Below, piece after piece: positions 1 to 9,266 of a DNA stretch of 64,000 nucleotides. The notes under the pieces were generated by a model, which worked only from the letters and a program-made list of their open reading frames with translations, was not told the origin of the DNA and did not search any database. This stretch comes from JARFVT01 sp036677425 (GTDB taxonomy: Bacteria; Pseudomonadota; Alphaproteobacteria; UBA8366; Aestuariispiraceae). Position 1 is the stretch's first letter, and every line of letters begins with the position of its first letter. Made by a program: the position numbers and the translations under genes. The stretch is taken from positions 336,453 to 400,452 of the forward strand of contig JARFVT010000012.1 in the NCBI GenBank assembly GCA_036677425.1. The letters run 5' to 3'.

Positions 1-1706
1 ATAGCTATAATACCAAACTTATTTCAAAAGGCGGTGGGGTTTTTGATCGTTCGGCAAAATCAATAAAATTAACATCAGAAATTAAACAAGCCTTTGATAT
101 TGAAGAAAATAATCTTACACCAAATCAGCTAATTCAAAAATTATTACAGGCCAAAACCGATTTATTATGGTTTGGTGGCATTGGTACTTATTTAAAACAT
201 AGCAATGAAAGCCATGCTGAAGTTGGTGACAGAGCCAATGATTTATTAAGAATTGACGCTAGCCAACTTAATTGCAAGGTGATTGGCGAAGGGGCAAATC
301 TTGGCATGACCCATCTGGCACGAATTGAATTTGCCCAAAATGGCGGGCGTTGCAATACGGATGCCATCGATAATTCGGCTGGTGTTGATTGTTCAGATCA
401 TGAGGTTAATATTAAAATATTATTGGGTGATGTGGTTGCTGCTGGTGATATGACAGAAAAACAACGCAATAAATTATTAGTTGAAATGACCGATGATGTT
501 GGTAAGCATTGCCTGCGCGATAATTATCAACAAACCCAATCCATATCAATGATCGAGGCCAGAGCCGTAACCGATTTAGATCGCCATCAACGGGTTATAA
601 GGGCGATGGAACGATCAGGTGATTTAAATAGAGCATTGGAATTTTTACCCGATGATGAGGAAATAGGCGAACGCTTGCAAGCTCAACAAGGGCTTTCACG
701 TCCAGAGTTATCGGTGATTTTTGCCTATGCAAAAAACATTACTTATAAGGAATTATTGGAATCAGATTTACCTGATGATCCATTATTATCAGAAGATCTT
801 ATTCGCTATTTTCCACCCGCATTGCAGGAAAATTTTCTTGCTAATATTAAAAATCATAAATTACGCCGTGAAATTATTGCAACCGTTGTAACAAATTCAA
901 TGATTAACCGAACGGGGCCGGCATTTGTTAATGAAATGAAACAAAAAACTGGTATGGTATCGTCGGAAATTGCACGCGCTTATACAATAACCCGTGAAGT
1001 TTTCCAATTACGCCCCATATGGGTGCAGATAGAGGCATTGGATAATATTGCATCATCAGCATCACAAAATATAATGTTGCAAGAAACATGGCGAACAATT
1101 AATCGCATGACCGAATGGTTCTTGCGAAATGAAGCTCATCCACTTGATATTGCAAAAAATATTGAAACATATCAATCAGGTGTGGAAATATTAAAAGATA
1201 ATCTTGGTGATGTTTTAGGTCATTTTACCTTGAGTAATTTGGAAAAGCGCACAAAACGCTTCATGAAAAAAGGTGTGCCACAGGATTTAGCCAATAGTGT
1301 CGGACAGTTAAAATTATTATCAAGTGCGGTCGATGTGGTGCGTTTGGCGCAAACAACTAATATGCCAGTGCTTGATGTGGGTGTTACCTATACATCGGTC
1401 GGCACAAGATTCGGTTTTGATTGGTTGCGTTCTGCAGCCAATAAAATAACAGCCGATAGTCAATGGAACAGGATGGCATTGGGGGCAATTATTGATGATT
1501 TATGGGGTTTACAAAGTGATCTTGTTGGTCGGGTTTTAGCAGATAAAAAATTTGGCGAAACGGCAATTAACTCATGGATCGAAGATCGGAATGATGCAGT
1601 TGAACGAATTGATCAATTATTAGGTGAATTGGGTGGTTTCGCCCAATTGGATTTAGCAATGTTGGCTGTTGTCAGCCGCGAATTACGAAGCCTGATAACG
1701 GGTTAA
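1..1706 (+). CDS. gdhB: NAD-specific glutamate dehydrogenase, large (180-kDa) class, C-terminal part
   Basis: Oxidative deamination of glutamate to 2-oxoglutarate with NAD+ in the cytoplasm. The reading frame is already open at base 3, so the gene begins outside the window; about 567 residues of a protein normally near 1,600 are visible. The visible part starts in the catalytic domain, with ISKGGGVFDRSAKSI, LLWFGGIGTY, EVGDRANDLLR, VIGEGANLGMT and AIDNSAGVDCSDHEVNIK, all hallmarks of this alphaproteobacterial enzyme class, followed by the long helical C-terminal region. It ends convergently 32 bp from a transporter gene on the other strand. Family assignment is firm; the first methionine in the visible frame (base 279) is internal. 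Confidence 0.95.
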   Translation, partial: SYNTKLISKGGGVFDRSAKSIKLTSEIKQAFDIEENNLTPNQLIQKLLQAKTDLLWFGGIGTYLKHSNESHAEVGDRANDLLRIDASQLNCKVIGEGANLGMTHLARIEFAQNGGRCNTDAIDNSAGVDCSDHEVNIKILLGDVVAAGDMTEKQRNKLLVEMTDDVGKHCLRDNYQQTQSISMIEARAVTDLDRHQRVIRAMERSGDLNRALEFLPDDEEIGERLQAQQGLSRPELSVIFAYAKNITYKELLESDLPDDPLLSEDLIRYFPPALQENFLANIKNHKLRREIIATVVTNSMINRTGPAFVNEMKQKTGMVSSEIARAYTITREVFQLRPIWVQIEALDNIASSASQNIMLQETWRTINRMTEWFLRNEAHPLDIAKNIETYQSGVEILKDNLGDVLGHFTLSNLEKRTKRFMKKGVPQDLANSVGQLKLLSSAVDVVRLAQTTNMPVLDVGVTYTSVGTRFGFDWLRSAANKITADSQWNRMALGAIIDDLWGLQSDLVGRVLADKKFGETAINSWIEDRNDAVERIDQLLGELGGFAQLDLAMLAVVSRELRSLITG

Positions 1707-1738
1707 TAAAGCATATTTATGATATCATCGGTTGGGGC

Positions 1739-2647
1739 TTATCGCTTAACCGATGGTTTGCGCCTGCTGATGGCAATGCCAGTTAAAATAAATATCAATG
1801 CAATCAGGCTTTCCGCTTTTGGCTGTTCCACCAAAAATACAACACCCCAAATAACACCAAAAATCGGTATAATATAGCTTACCATTGCCAGATTATTTGC
1901 CCCATGGCGGCGCAAAATTACCAATAATAATAACATCGCCAATGCGGTTGGAAAAATACCTAAAATAACAACCGCACCAATAGCAATTGGCTCGGGTGAT
2001 AACAACCATGGTTGGTCAAAAATTAAACTTAATGGTAATATTATTATTGCCGATATAATCATTATCCATGCGGCAAGCATTCGCCCTGGCATTTTATTCA
2101 TATATTTATTAAATATGGTCGATATGGAATAACAAACTGCGCTGCAGGCAATGGCGATTTGCGCCAATGTTTCATTGCCTAAATTACTTAATGCGCTGGG
2201 GCCAATTAAAATAACCACGCCAACAAACCCAACCATAATGCCAATGATTTTTGATTGATTTAATTTTTCATCCTGAGTAAAAAAATGTGCTAAAATCATG
2301 GTTGTTAATGGTATTAATGACATTAAAATTGCCGCTAAGCCACTATCAACACTGATTTCTCCCCAGCTTATCATGGTAAAAGGCAACACATTGCCAAATA
2401 CCGCCGAACCACATATTAACAGCCAATTTTTAAAACCAGTAGGTCGATTTTGCTTGGCAATTTTCATGGCAATATAAAGTATTATTGCCGCCAATGTTAT
2501 GCGCCCTGCGGCGATTGTTAATGGCGGTATGGTTTCAACAGCAAGTTTTATGAATAAAAATGATGCTCCCCAAGTGGCGGCAAGAAATAAAATAATAAAA
2601 TAATCCATAAGACCGTATTTACTGGTGCTATTGTTATTAATTTCCAT
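1739..2647 (-). CDS. EamA/DMT-superfamily transporter
   Basis: Predicted inner-membrane exporter of the drug/metabolite transporter superfamily. The 302-residue protein has about ten hydrophobic segments arranged as two EamA repeats; the N-terminal part carries the typical FLAATWGASFLFIKLAVETIPP stretch in split form (WGASF, then PPLTIAAGR), and the second repeat ends in IFGVIWGVVFLVEQP. The substrate cannot be told from sequence. The gene stands alone: convergent with glutamate dehydrogenase and divergent from nth. A second, different EamA gene lies near 42 kb. Confidence 0.85.
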   Translation of the reverse strand: MEINNNSTSKYGLMDYFIILFLAATWGASFLFIKLAVETIPPLTIAAGRITLAAIILYIAMKIAKQNRPTGFKNWLLICGSAVFGNVLPFTMISWGEISVDSGLAAILMSLIPLTTMILAHFFTQDEKLNQSKIIGIMVGFVGVVILIGPSALSNLGNETLAQIAIACSAVCYSISTIFNKYMNKMPGRMLAAWIMIISAIIILPLSLIFDQPWLLSPEPIAIGAVVILGIFPTALAMLLLLVILRRHGANNLAMVSYIIPIFGVIWGVVFLVEQPKAESLIALIFILTGIAISRRKPSVKR

Positions 2648-2777
2648 ATTCTATCCTAAAATAAAACTAAATTTAATAAATATATCTAATATCACCCTTA
2701 TATGGTTATTCTAATATTGGCAATATCAGTATATTTACAACTATATTTAGATATGGGAATTAATGAGATTAATGCGG

Positions 2778-2807
2778 TTGAATTTATAACATTTGATAGC
2801 TTATAAT
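2778..2807 (+). promoter_or_regulatory. Putative sigma-70 promoter of nth, possibly leaderless
   Basis: TTGAAT (2778-2783), an 18-bp spacer and a perfect TATAAT (2802-2807). The nth ATG begins only five bases after the -10 box, exactly where transcription would be expected to start, and no Shine-Dalgarno sequence is present. This suggests a leaderless mRNA. Confidence 0.45.
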
Positions 2808-2812
2808 ATATT

Positions 2813-3445
2813 ATGAAAAAAGCAAATATAGAAGAATTTTTCCATCGTATGGCCGATGATAATCCCGACCCACAAGGGGAGCTATATTATGTTAATCCAT
2901 ATAGCCTATTGGTGGCGGTGGCCCTATCAGCACAAGCCACTGATATTGGTGTCAATAAGGCAACAAGGCCATTATTTGATGTTGTAACGACACCGCAACA
3001 AATGCTTGATCTTGGCGAATCAAGGTTGAAAGGCCATATAAAAACCATTGGTTTATATAATTCTAAGGCCAAGCATATAATCAAAGCGGCAGAAATTTTG
3101 GTCTATCAATTTGGTGGAATTGTGCCAGAAACACGGGAAGAATTAGAACTATTGCCGGGTGTAGGGCGTAAAACCGCCAATGTGGTATTGAATATGGCAT
3201 TTGGTCAACCGACAATTGCCGTTGATACGCATTTATTTCGACTTGGCAACAGAACCGGTATGGCAAAGGGTAAAACTCCATTGGCGGTGGAGACAATATT
3301 TTTGAAAAAAATACCAAAACATTGGCTATTACATGCCCATCATTGGCTTATTTTACATGGGCGTTATATTTGCAAAGCACGCAAACCTGAATGCATGAAA
3401 TGTATTGTTAATGATCTTTGTGCTTTCAAGGATAAAACCGTTTAA
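2813..3445 (+). CDS. nth: Endonuclease III (DNA glycosylase/AP lyase)
   Basis: Base-excision repair enzyme that removes oxidised pyrimidines and nicks abasic sites. At 210 residues it has normal length. The helix-hairpin-helix LPGVGRKTAN contains the catalytic lysine (K120), the catalytic aspartate lies in VDTHLFRLGNR (D138), and the C-terminus has the [4Fe-4S] pattern C-x6-C-x2-C-x5-C (CKARKPECMKCIVNDLC). All key residues are present. It is transcribed alone, between a divergent transporter and a convergent lipoprotein gene. The ATG is chosen because the alignment to the family begins there and a -10 box sits immediately upstream. Confidence 0.96.
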   Translation: MKKANIEEFFHRMADDNPDPQGELYYVNPYSLLVAVALSAQATDIGVNKATRPLFDVVTTPQQMLDLGESRLKGHIKTIGLYNSKAKHIIKAAEILVYQFGGIVPETREELELLPGVGRKTANVVLNMAFGQPTIAVDTHLFRLGNRTGMAKGKTPLAVETIFLKKIPKHWLLHAHHWLILHGRYICKARKPECMKCIVNDLCAFKDKTV

Positions 3446-3457
3446 ATAACTTAAATA

Positions 3458-3940
3458 TTAACTCATATATTTTATATGCTGACGTAATATTGCCGCCATA
3501 CATTGGCGGTTTTGATGGTGGGTTTTAGTGCCGCGTAAATCCACATATTGTACTTTCATTATATTATTAACCTGATATAAAAATATATCTAAAATACAAC
3601 TATCGCCCTTATATTGCCAAACTTCTACCATGCCATCACGCCGCACTAATATTGGCGTGCCTAATAATTTTGCCAGTTGAAAAATATCTAAATTAATAAA
3701 TTGTTGTGGATTATCGTCAACAATTATTGGTTTTATTATGGCTTTTGCTATTTTTTTAGCATTGGTTATTTTGATTAATGGTTCGGAAACATCTTCTACC
3801 GCCATAACAGTATCAGCAGCATTTAGGCTTGGTAGATTATTATTATCAGCCAATGGTTTTTGACCATTGCCATTACCACAGGCAGAAATTAACATACATA
3901 CGGCGATTATGATTATTAAATGTGTTTTTTTGATTGTCAT
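3458..3940 (-). CDS. Small predicted lipoprotein of unknown function
   Basis: The 160-residue protein starts with a lipoprotein signal peptide: a hydrophobic stretch, then the lipobox LISAC with the cysteine at residue 21. It is therefore expected to be lipidated and periplasmic, on the inner or outer membrane. The C-terminal half (LVRRDGMVEVWQYKGDSCIL, then DIFLY and YVDLRG) resembles a conserved alphaproteobacterial hypothetical family; I know no function for it. Its ATG directly abuts the stop codon of the upstream EI24-type gene, so the two are probably translated from one message. No catalytic motif is visible. Confidence 0.75.
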   Translation of the reverse strand: MTIKKTHLIIIIAVCMLISACGNGNGQKPLADNNNLPSLNAADTVMAVEDVSEPLIKITNAKKIAKAIIKPIIVDDNPQQFINLDIFQLAKLLGTPILVRRDGMVEVWQYKGDSCILDIFLYQVNNIMKVQYVDLRGTKTHHQNRQCMAAILRQHIKYMS

Positions 3941-4744
3941 TTATTCATTGTCAGTTATTTGGGGTTTCATAGTGATAGAATGATTGGGGTTACCGTTAGA
4001 TTGTTTGCGGCTAAATTCATCACGGCGATTTAAATTCATGAATATATGCACCATGGCGGCGGCGGATAATATGGGGGCGATTAAATTAACAATTGGTATT
4101 GTCATGGCAAAAACTGTAATAACACCTGCCAGCATGATACGGCCCCGATGGGCGCGACGTAAACCTGCCGCCGATGCCATATCCATGCGTCTTAATGCAA
4201 CAAGTTCGAAATATTCCCGGCCAACTAAATAACCATTGACCAAATAATAAACCAAAAATCCAAAACCAAAAAACCACCATGTTAATATATATAACGGTAA
4301 TATCAAAATATTTATGGTAATGGTTATGGATAAAAACCGAATAGCATTATAAATCGAATCAAGTAGTCTTTGTTCGATAGTTGCCCCCGCATTGGGATAA
4401 TGCCTAGCTTCGACAGCTTTACAAACATCATCGAGAAAAATACCAATAATAACAGTCATTATCGGTGGAAATAATATGAATGTTACCGTTAACATCACAC
4501 TGCCAAAGGCAAAGAATGATAAAGTTTCCAAGGCGCTTAACAGCCAGCTAAAATCAGTAATCCATGTTAACAGCGACCCAATATATGGTAAGTCTTGCCA
4601 AATAATATTTGATAGACCATAGGCGCTGAATAACCATAATATTATAAAAATACTAAATGCGCCAAAAATACCCTTAAATACGATAGACCGTAATTTAGGA
4701 TCAGTAATGACTTGACCGATAGCCTTAAAAATTGCGCTTAGCAT
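3941..4744 (-). CDS. EI24-domain (CysZ-like) integral membrane protein
   Basis: The 267-residue protein has four to six long hydrophobic segments, an N-terminal amphipathic stretch typical of the family (MLSAIFKAIGQVITDPKLR) and the loop YLVGREYFELVALRR, which matches the EI24/CysZ fold. CysZ members take up sulfate, but many alphaproteobacterial EI24 proteins are uncharacterised, so the substrate is left open. The stop codon touches the start of the lipoprotein gene, forming a two-gene unit. The C-terminus is polar and cytoplasmic by prediction. Confidence 0.8.
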   Translation of the reverse strand: MLSAIFKAIGQVITDPKLRSIVFKGIFGAFSIFIILWLFSAYGLSNIIWQDLPYIGSLLTWITDFSWLLSALETLSFFAFGSVMLTVTFILFPPIMTVIIGIFLDDVCKAVEARHYPNAGATIEQRLLDSIYNAIRFLSITITINILILPLYILTWWFFGFGFLVYYLVNGYLVGREYFELVALRRMDMASAAGLRRAHRGRIMLAGVITVFAMTIPIVNLIAPILSAAAMVHIFMNLNRRDEFSRKQSNGNPNHSITMKPQITDNE

Positions 4745-4886
4745 TAAATTTCCTTAAATATATTTGCTTGTTGCAAGGGTAGTTATAAATAGAATGTTTA
4801 TTTAATCAATGTTTATGGTTAATAATAAATAAATATATTATTTTATGACTATTAATTATATTTTCACGATTTGAGACTTTTAACCC

Positions 4887-6428
4887 ATGGCTTTATTAAA
4901 ATCAATCGCAACCATTGGTGGCTGGACAATGTTAAGCCGTATTTTAGGCTTCACAAGGGATTTGCTTATCGCCAATGTGATGGGTGCGGGTATGGCCAGT
5001 GATGCTTTTTTCATGGCATTTAAATTTCCGAATTTATTTAGAAGGCTATTTGGTGAAGGGGCGATGAATGCCGCCTTTGTCCCGCTTTACGCCAGAAAAC
5101 TTGAAGAAGAAGGGATTATAGCGGCAAAAGAATTCGCCAGCCATATAGCCAGCATATTATTAACATTCATGGCAATATTTACCATATTATCAATTTGGGG
5201 CATGGAATGGATAATGTCGATGGTGGCGCGCGGGTTTTTGGAAAATCAGGCAAAGTTTGACCTAACCGTTGCACTTTCACAAATAACATTTTCATATTTA
5301 TTATTCATGGTTATAGCGGCGGTTTTATCGGGTATGTTAAACAGCCATGCCAAATTCTGGGCAGCGGCTGCCGCACCAATTATTTTAAATATTATTCTTA
5401 TAACATCGTTATTATTGGCATTTTTTGATATTATTGCATTGCCAGAATATGGCTTGGCCTATGGGGTTTTGCTAGCTGGTTTGTTGCAGTTTTTGTTTTT
5501 ATGCTGGGCTTGTTATGATTCGGATATAATGGTGCGGTTATGGCAGCCAAGATTGAATAAAGATGTCAAACATATGCTCGTCCTAATGGCACCAGGGGTA
5601 TTGGGGGCGGGTGTTGTACAAATAAATATATTGGTTGGCGATTTTTTGGCATCCCATATGGGCGATGGTGCAGTGTCATATTTATATTATGCTGATCGGG
5701 TTAATCAATTACCGCTTGGGGTGATTGGTGTTGCGGTCGGAGTGGCGTTATTACCATTATTAACAAGACAATTACGCGCTGGCGATAATGATGCGGCGAT
5801 GAATAGTTGCAATCGTTCGATGGAAATTTCTTTGTTATTAACCTTGCCTGCAACCGCCGCCTTAATCGCCATGCCTTTGCCGATAATATCCGTGTTATTT
5901 GAACGTGGATCATTCAGTTCTAATGACGCAATAATGACGGCAAATGCTTTGCGGGCTTATGCCATTGGCTTACCCGCATATATATTAATAAAAACAGTTA
6001 TCCCCAGTTTTTTTGCAAGGGAAGATACGAAAACCCCCGTTAAGATTGCGGCATTGATTGTTATTTTTAATATTATTTTAGCTGTGATATTAATGCAATT
6101 TTTATCCCATGTTGGTATTGCCTTAGCAACGGCGATTAGTAGCTGGATCAACTTATTTTTACTCATCATTATACTGTCAAAACGAAAATATTATAAAATG
6201 GATGCAAAATTAAGCCATTCCTTGCCAAGGATAGTAATAGCATCATTAATTATAGGGATTAGCTTATGGGTGGTAAGCCATTGGTTATCTTATTTAATCA
6301 CTGGTGGAACATTGCTATCATTGATGATATTATTAATGATGGTGATAGGGGCAATATTGCTATATTTTGCTTTATTACAGGCAATTGGCGGGGCGGGTTT
6401 AAAACAAATAAAGTCGATGTTGCGGTGA
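4887..6428 (+). CDS. murJ: Lipid II flippase MurJ (MviN family)
   Basis: Moves the lipid-linked peptidoglycan precursor lipid II across the inner membrane. The 513-residue length and roughly fourteen hydrophobic segments are typical. The N-terminus contains ILGFTRDLLIANVMGAG and DAFFMAFKFPNLFRRLFGEG, and the middle has PGVLGAGVVQINILVGDFLAS and YYADRVNQLPLGVIG, all diagnostic of MurJ. It precedes trpS by about 140 bp on the same strand, a neighbourhood common in alphaproteobacteria. No defects seen. Confidence 0.96.
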   Translation: MALLKSIATIGGWTMLSRILGFTRDLLIANVMGAGMASDAFFMAFKFPNLFRRLFGEGAMNAAFVPLYARKLEEEGIIAAKEFASHIASILLTFMAIFTILSIWGMEWIMSMVARGFLENQAKFDLTVALSQITFSYLLFMVIAAVLSGMLNSHAKFWAAAAAPIILNIILITSLLLAFFDIIALPEYGLAYGVLLAGLLQFLFLCWACYDSDIMVRLWQPRLNKDVKHMLVLMAPGVLGAGVVQINILVGDFLASHMGDGAVSYLYYADRVNQLPLGVIGVAVGVALLPLLTRQLRAGDNDAAMNSCNRSMEISLLLTLPATAALIAMPLPIISVLFERGSFSSNDAIMTANALRAYAIGLPAYILIKTVIPSFFAREDTKTPVKIAALIVIFNIILAVILMQFLSHVGIALATAISSWINLFLLIIILSKRKYYKMDAKLSHSLPRIVIASLIIGISLWVVSHWLSYLITGGTLLSLMILLMMVIGAILLYFALLQAIGGAGLKQIKSMLR

Positions 6429-6500
6429 AATAGCGTGATTAAATAATAATGTTACGAATATATAATTAATCTAAAATCAATGGATAATTTTCCCCTTATC

Positions 6501-6529
6501 TTGACCTATTCGTAACCGCCCTGCATAAG
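6501..6529 (+). promoter_or_regulatory. Candidate promoter upstream of trpS
   Basis: TTGACC (6501-6506), 17-bp spacer, CATAAG (6524-6529). The pattern resembles the stronger TTGACC-N17-TATAAG element in front of rpsT in this window, which is why I list it; the -10 box alone is weak. A Shine-Dalgarno (ACGGAGAA) lies just before the trpS ATG. Confidence 0.3.
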
Positions 6530-6570
6530 CTATTAATATATATTTTTATTTTTTAACGGAGAATTAGGCA

Positions 6571-7608
6571 ATGGGCATTAATCCGAATAATGGCTTTAAC
6601 AATCCCGTTAATAGAATTTTTTCAGGTGTCCAGCCAACGGGTAATTTACATCTTGGCAATTATTTAGGGGCGATACGCAATTGGGTAAATTTACAACAAG
6701 ATTTTGAATGTATTTATTGTGTGGTTGATTTACATGCAATCACCGTATTTCAAGATCCAAAAGAATTGGTAAAATCAATTCGCGAAGTAACTGCAAGTTT
6801 GCTTGCCTGTGGTGTTGACGCCAAAAAACATATTTTATTTAATCAATCGCAAAATCCATCACATGTGGAACTTGCATGGGTATTCAATTGTGTTGCCCGT
6901 ATGGGATGGTTAAATCGTATGACTCAATTTAAAGAAAAAGCAGGCAAAAAACGTGAAAATGCCTCTACAGGCTTATTCACCTATCCAAATTTAATGGCGG
7001 CGGATATTTTGGCATATAAGGCGACCCATGTTCCAGTTGGCGAAGACCAAAAACAACATTTAGAACTTTGCCGTGATATTGCTGCAAAATTTAATAATGA
7101 TTGGAATGTCCCAGATTTTTTCCCACTTACCGAACCGCTTATTTTAGGAACAGCAAAAAGGGTGATGTCATTGCGTGATGGCACAAAAAAAATGTCAAAA
7201 TCTGATCCATCAGATTACAGCCGCATTAACTTAACCGATGGCGCGGATGCCATTGCCCAAAAATTACGCAAGGCAAAAACTGACCCTGAAAGCCTGCCAA
7301 GCGAAGTTGCAGGGCTTAAAGCCAGACCAGAAGCAGAAAATTTAATAGCTATATATGCCGCCTTGTTAGATATTGATATTGATAAGGCATTAAATGACGT
7401 GGGCGGAATGCAATTTAAAGATTTCAAACAAAGACTAACCGATGTGGCAGTTGATATTTTAGCGCCAATAGGCGATGAAATGCAGCGATTATTGGCAGAT
7501 CAAAGCCATATTGATGATGTGTTGTGCGATGGTGCAAGCCGTGCAAGGGCGATGAGTAAACCAATCATAGATGATATATATGATGTGGTTGGATTATTAC
7601 GCACATAA
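6571..7608 (+). CDS. trpS: Tryptophanyl-tRNA synthetase
   Basis: Class I aminoacyl-tRNA synthetase that charges tRNA-Trp. The 345-residue protein has the HIGH-type signature as GNLHLGNYLGA near residue 28 and the KMSKS loop as KKMSKSDPS; the tryptophan-pocket region around VGEDQKQHLELCRDIA is also conserved. A good ribosome-binding site precedes the ATG. The C-terminal anticodon-binding helices are complete. It is followed within 45 bp by a DUF2333 gene and may be co-transcribed with it. Confidence 0.97.
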   Translation: MGINPNNGFNNPVNRIFSGVQPTGNLHLGNYLGAIRNWVNLQQDFECIYCVVDLHAITVFQDPKELVKSIREVTASLLACGVDAKKHILFNQSQNPSHVELAWVFNCVARMGWLNRMTQFKEKAGKKRENASTGLFTYPNLMAADILAYKATHVPVGEDQKQHLELCRDIAAKFNNDWNVPDFFPLTEPLILGTAKRVMSLRDGTKKMSKSDPSDYSRINLTDGADAIAQKLRKAKTDPESLPSEVAGLKARPEAENLIAIYAALLDIDIDKALNDVGGMQFKDFKQRLTDVAVDILAPIGDEMQRLLADQSHIDDVLCDGASRARAMSKPIIDDIYDVVGLLRT

Positions 7609-7653
7609 TGAATAATATATTGTAACTGCAAAAATAGGCCATATTTATAGATC

Positions 7654-8652
7654 ATGATTATTTTAAGTTATTTCAAAGCAATATTTTGCAAGTTTAAAAT
7701 ATTTTTAGCAAATTTTAGGCTTACTATTATGCCCCGATGGTGGCGCGGCAAGTTATTTGGCGTTATTGCTGCGGCTATTATGGTCATATTAATATTCTAT
7801 TATCCAATTGGCATGGCATTAGTTAATAATATCGATGATGATGTTGATTTTTTTAACAATGTGGAAACTAAGCCTAATCAAAGCCGTGCAATTGCCGTAT
7901 CACAGGCGTTAATAAACCGCGAAGTGCGGATTAATCGTTGGACGGCGATGGATCCATTTTTCTTCCCTGGTCATATGCTTGATAATATGCCCAATTTTCA
8001 ACAGGGTATAATGGCAGCGTTGAGTCGTTTTGCTATCGAAATGTCTGATCAAATTGGTCGTGTTCGCGGTTCATCACAGGTAGATGATGATTTGGATAAG
8101 GCGGTTGGGCTGTTGAAATATAAGGGCGATATATGGATATATGATTTATCGGAATCATTATTGCCGCAACGTAGTTCAGCACAGCAATATGGACTTGGGG
8201 CCGATGCTTTTGGTCGTTATAATCAACGTCTTGGCAATGATAAGGCGGTATTTGAACGTCGTGCCGATAATTTATTGGCAACACTTGATCGTTTTAGTGC
8301 TGATCTTGGTTCGGCATCGGCAGTATTAGATAGCGCCATATCTAATTTATCAATATTTTCTTTTGATAGCGACGATGTTTTTTATCGTAATAAAGGCAGG
8401 CTTTATGCCTATTATTTGTTGATGCGCGAAATGGGGCATGATTTTAAAGAAGTTTTGGCGGAAAAAAGGCTTGATGCAATATGGCAGCAAACCCTGTCAT
8501 CTTTACGCCAAGCCGCCGCAATGAATCCGCTGATAATATTAAATGCTGCACCAGATAGCTTTATCATGCCAAGCCATTTGGCAGCGCAAGGGTTTTATCT
8601 ATTACGCGCCAGAACACAAATACGCGAAATATCCAATGTTTTGCTTAAATGA
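7654..8652 (+). CDS. DUF2333-family membrane-anchored protein
   Basis: Up to 332 residues with one clear transmembrane helix (about residues 34-55) followed by a periplasmic domain. IDDDVDFF after the helix and the following region with RSRAIAVSQALINREV-like sequence and WTAMDPFFFPGHMLDNMPNF match DUF2333, a proteobacterial family of unknown function. An alternative start is the ATG at 7729 (MPRWWRGK), which has an AGG about nine bases upstream, whereas the first ATG has no ribosome-binding site. I cannot assign a role beyond envelope location. Confidence 0.8.
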   Translation: MIILSYFKAIFCKFKIFLANFRLTIMPRWWRGKLFGVIAAAIMVILIFYYPIGMALVNNIDDDVDFFNNVETKPNQSRAIAVSQALINREVRINRWTAMDPFFFPGHMLDNMPNFQQGIMAALSRFAIEMSDQIGRVRGSSQVDDDLDKAVGLLKYKGDIWIYDLSESLLPQRSSAQQYGLGADAFGRYNQRLGNDKAVFERRADNLLATLDRFSADLGSASAVLDSAISNLSIFSFDSDDVFYRNKGRLYAYYLLMREMGHDFKEVLAEKRLDAIWQQTLSSLRQAAAMNPLIILNAAPDSFIMPSHLAAQGFYLLRARTQIREISNVLLK

Positions 8653-8717
8653 TAATATGTGATATTATTAAATCGATGGATGATATAATCACTGAATATT
8701 AGATGGGAGACATTTAT

Positions 8718-9230
8718 ATGACAGAGATAACGAATGGTTCTGCACCAACGACCACGGGGCAAGATAGCATTGCGCGTATTTTTTTGGTGGTGGTTGATGC
8801 ATCAAAAGAAATGCATAAGGCACTTTTATTCGCCAGCTTACGGGCAAAAAGCACGGGCGGCAGGGTCGCAATGCTTTATATTCAACAACCAGCAGATTTT
8901 CAACATTGGCTTGGTGTTGGTGAAATTATGCGCGAAGAAGCCAGAGATGAAGGCGAGGCATTAATGCAAGAATTATCAAGCGAAGCCCATAGGCTTTCTG
9001 ATTCTTTCCCCATTGTATATATCAAAGAAGGCAATCCTGCCGAAGAACTTTTTGCATTATTAGAAGAAGAAAGTTCCATTTCTGTAGTGGTTTTGGCTAC
9101 AAGCCCCGATTCGCATGGTTCAGACCCAATTATAAATGCCATAACTGGTAAACGTAAAAGTGAAATGAAAGTGCCGTTCACTATTGTACCAGGAAGCTTA
9201 TCAGACAAGGAAATAAAGGCTATTTCCTAA
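8718..9230 (+). CDS. Universal stress protein family protein
   Basis: Cytoplasmic UspA-fold protein, 170 residues. The first strand reads ARIFLVVVDASKEMHKAL and the C-terminus KVPFTIVPG; the nucleotide-binding glycine loop is degenerate (ATSPDSHGSDPIINAITG), so ATP binding is uncertain. A further in-frame ATG lies 15 bases upstream, but GGGAGAC at 8705-8711 sits at the right distance only for the ATG at 8718, which I chose. It precedes an Nfu scaffold gene, an arrangement common in alphaproteobacteria. Confidence 0.85.
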   Translation: MTEITNGSAPTTTGQDSIARIFLVVVDASKEMHKALLFASLRAKSTGGRVAMLYIQQPADFQHWLGVGEIMREEARDEGEALMQELSSEAHRLSDSFPIVYIKEGNPAEELFALLEEESSISVVVLATSPDSHGSDPIINAITGKRKSEMKVPFTIVPGSLSDKEIKAIS

Positions 9231-9266
9231 TTTTTAACTATTACATATAATTAAGTAAGGTTTAAT

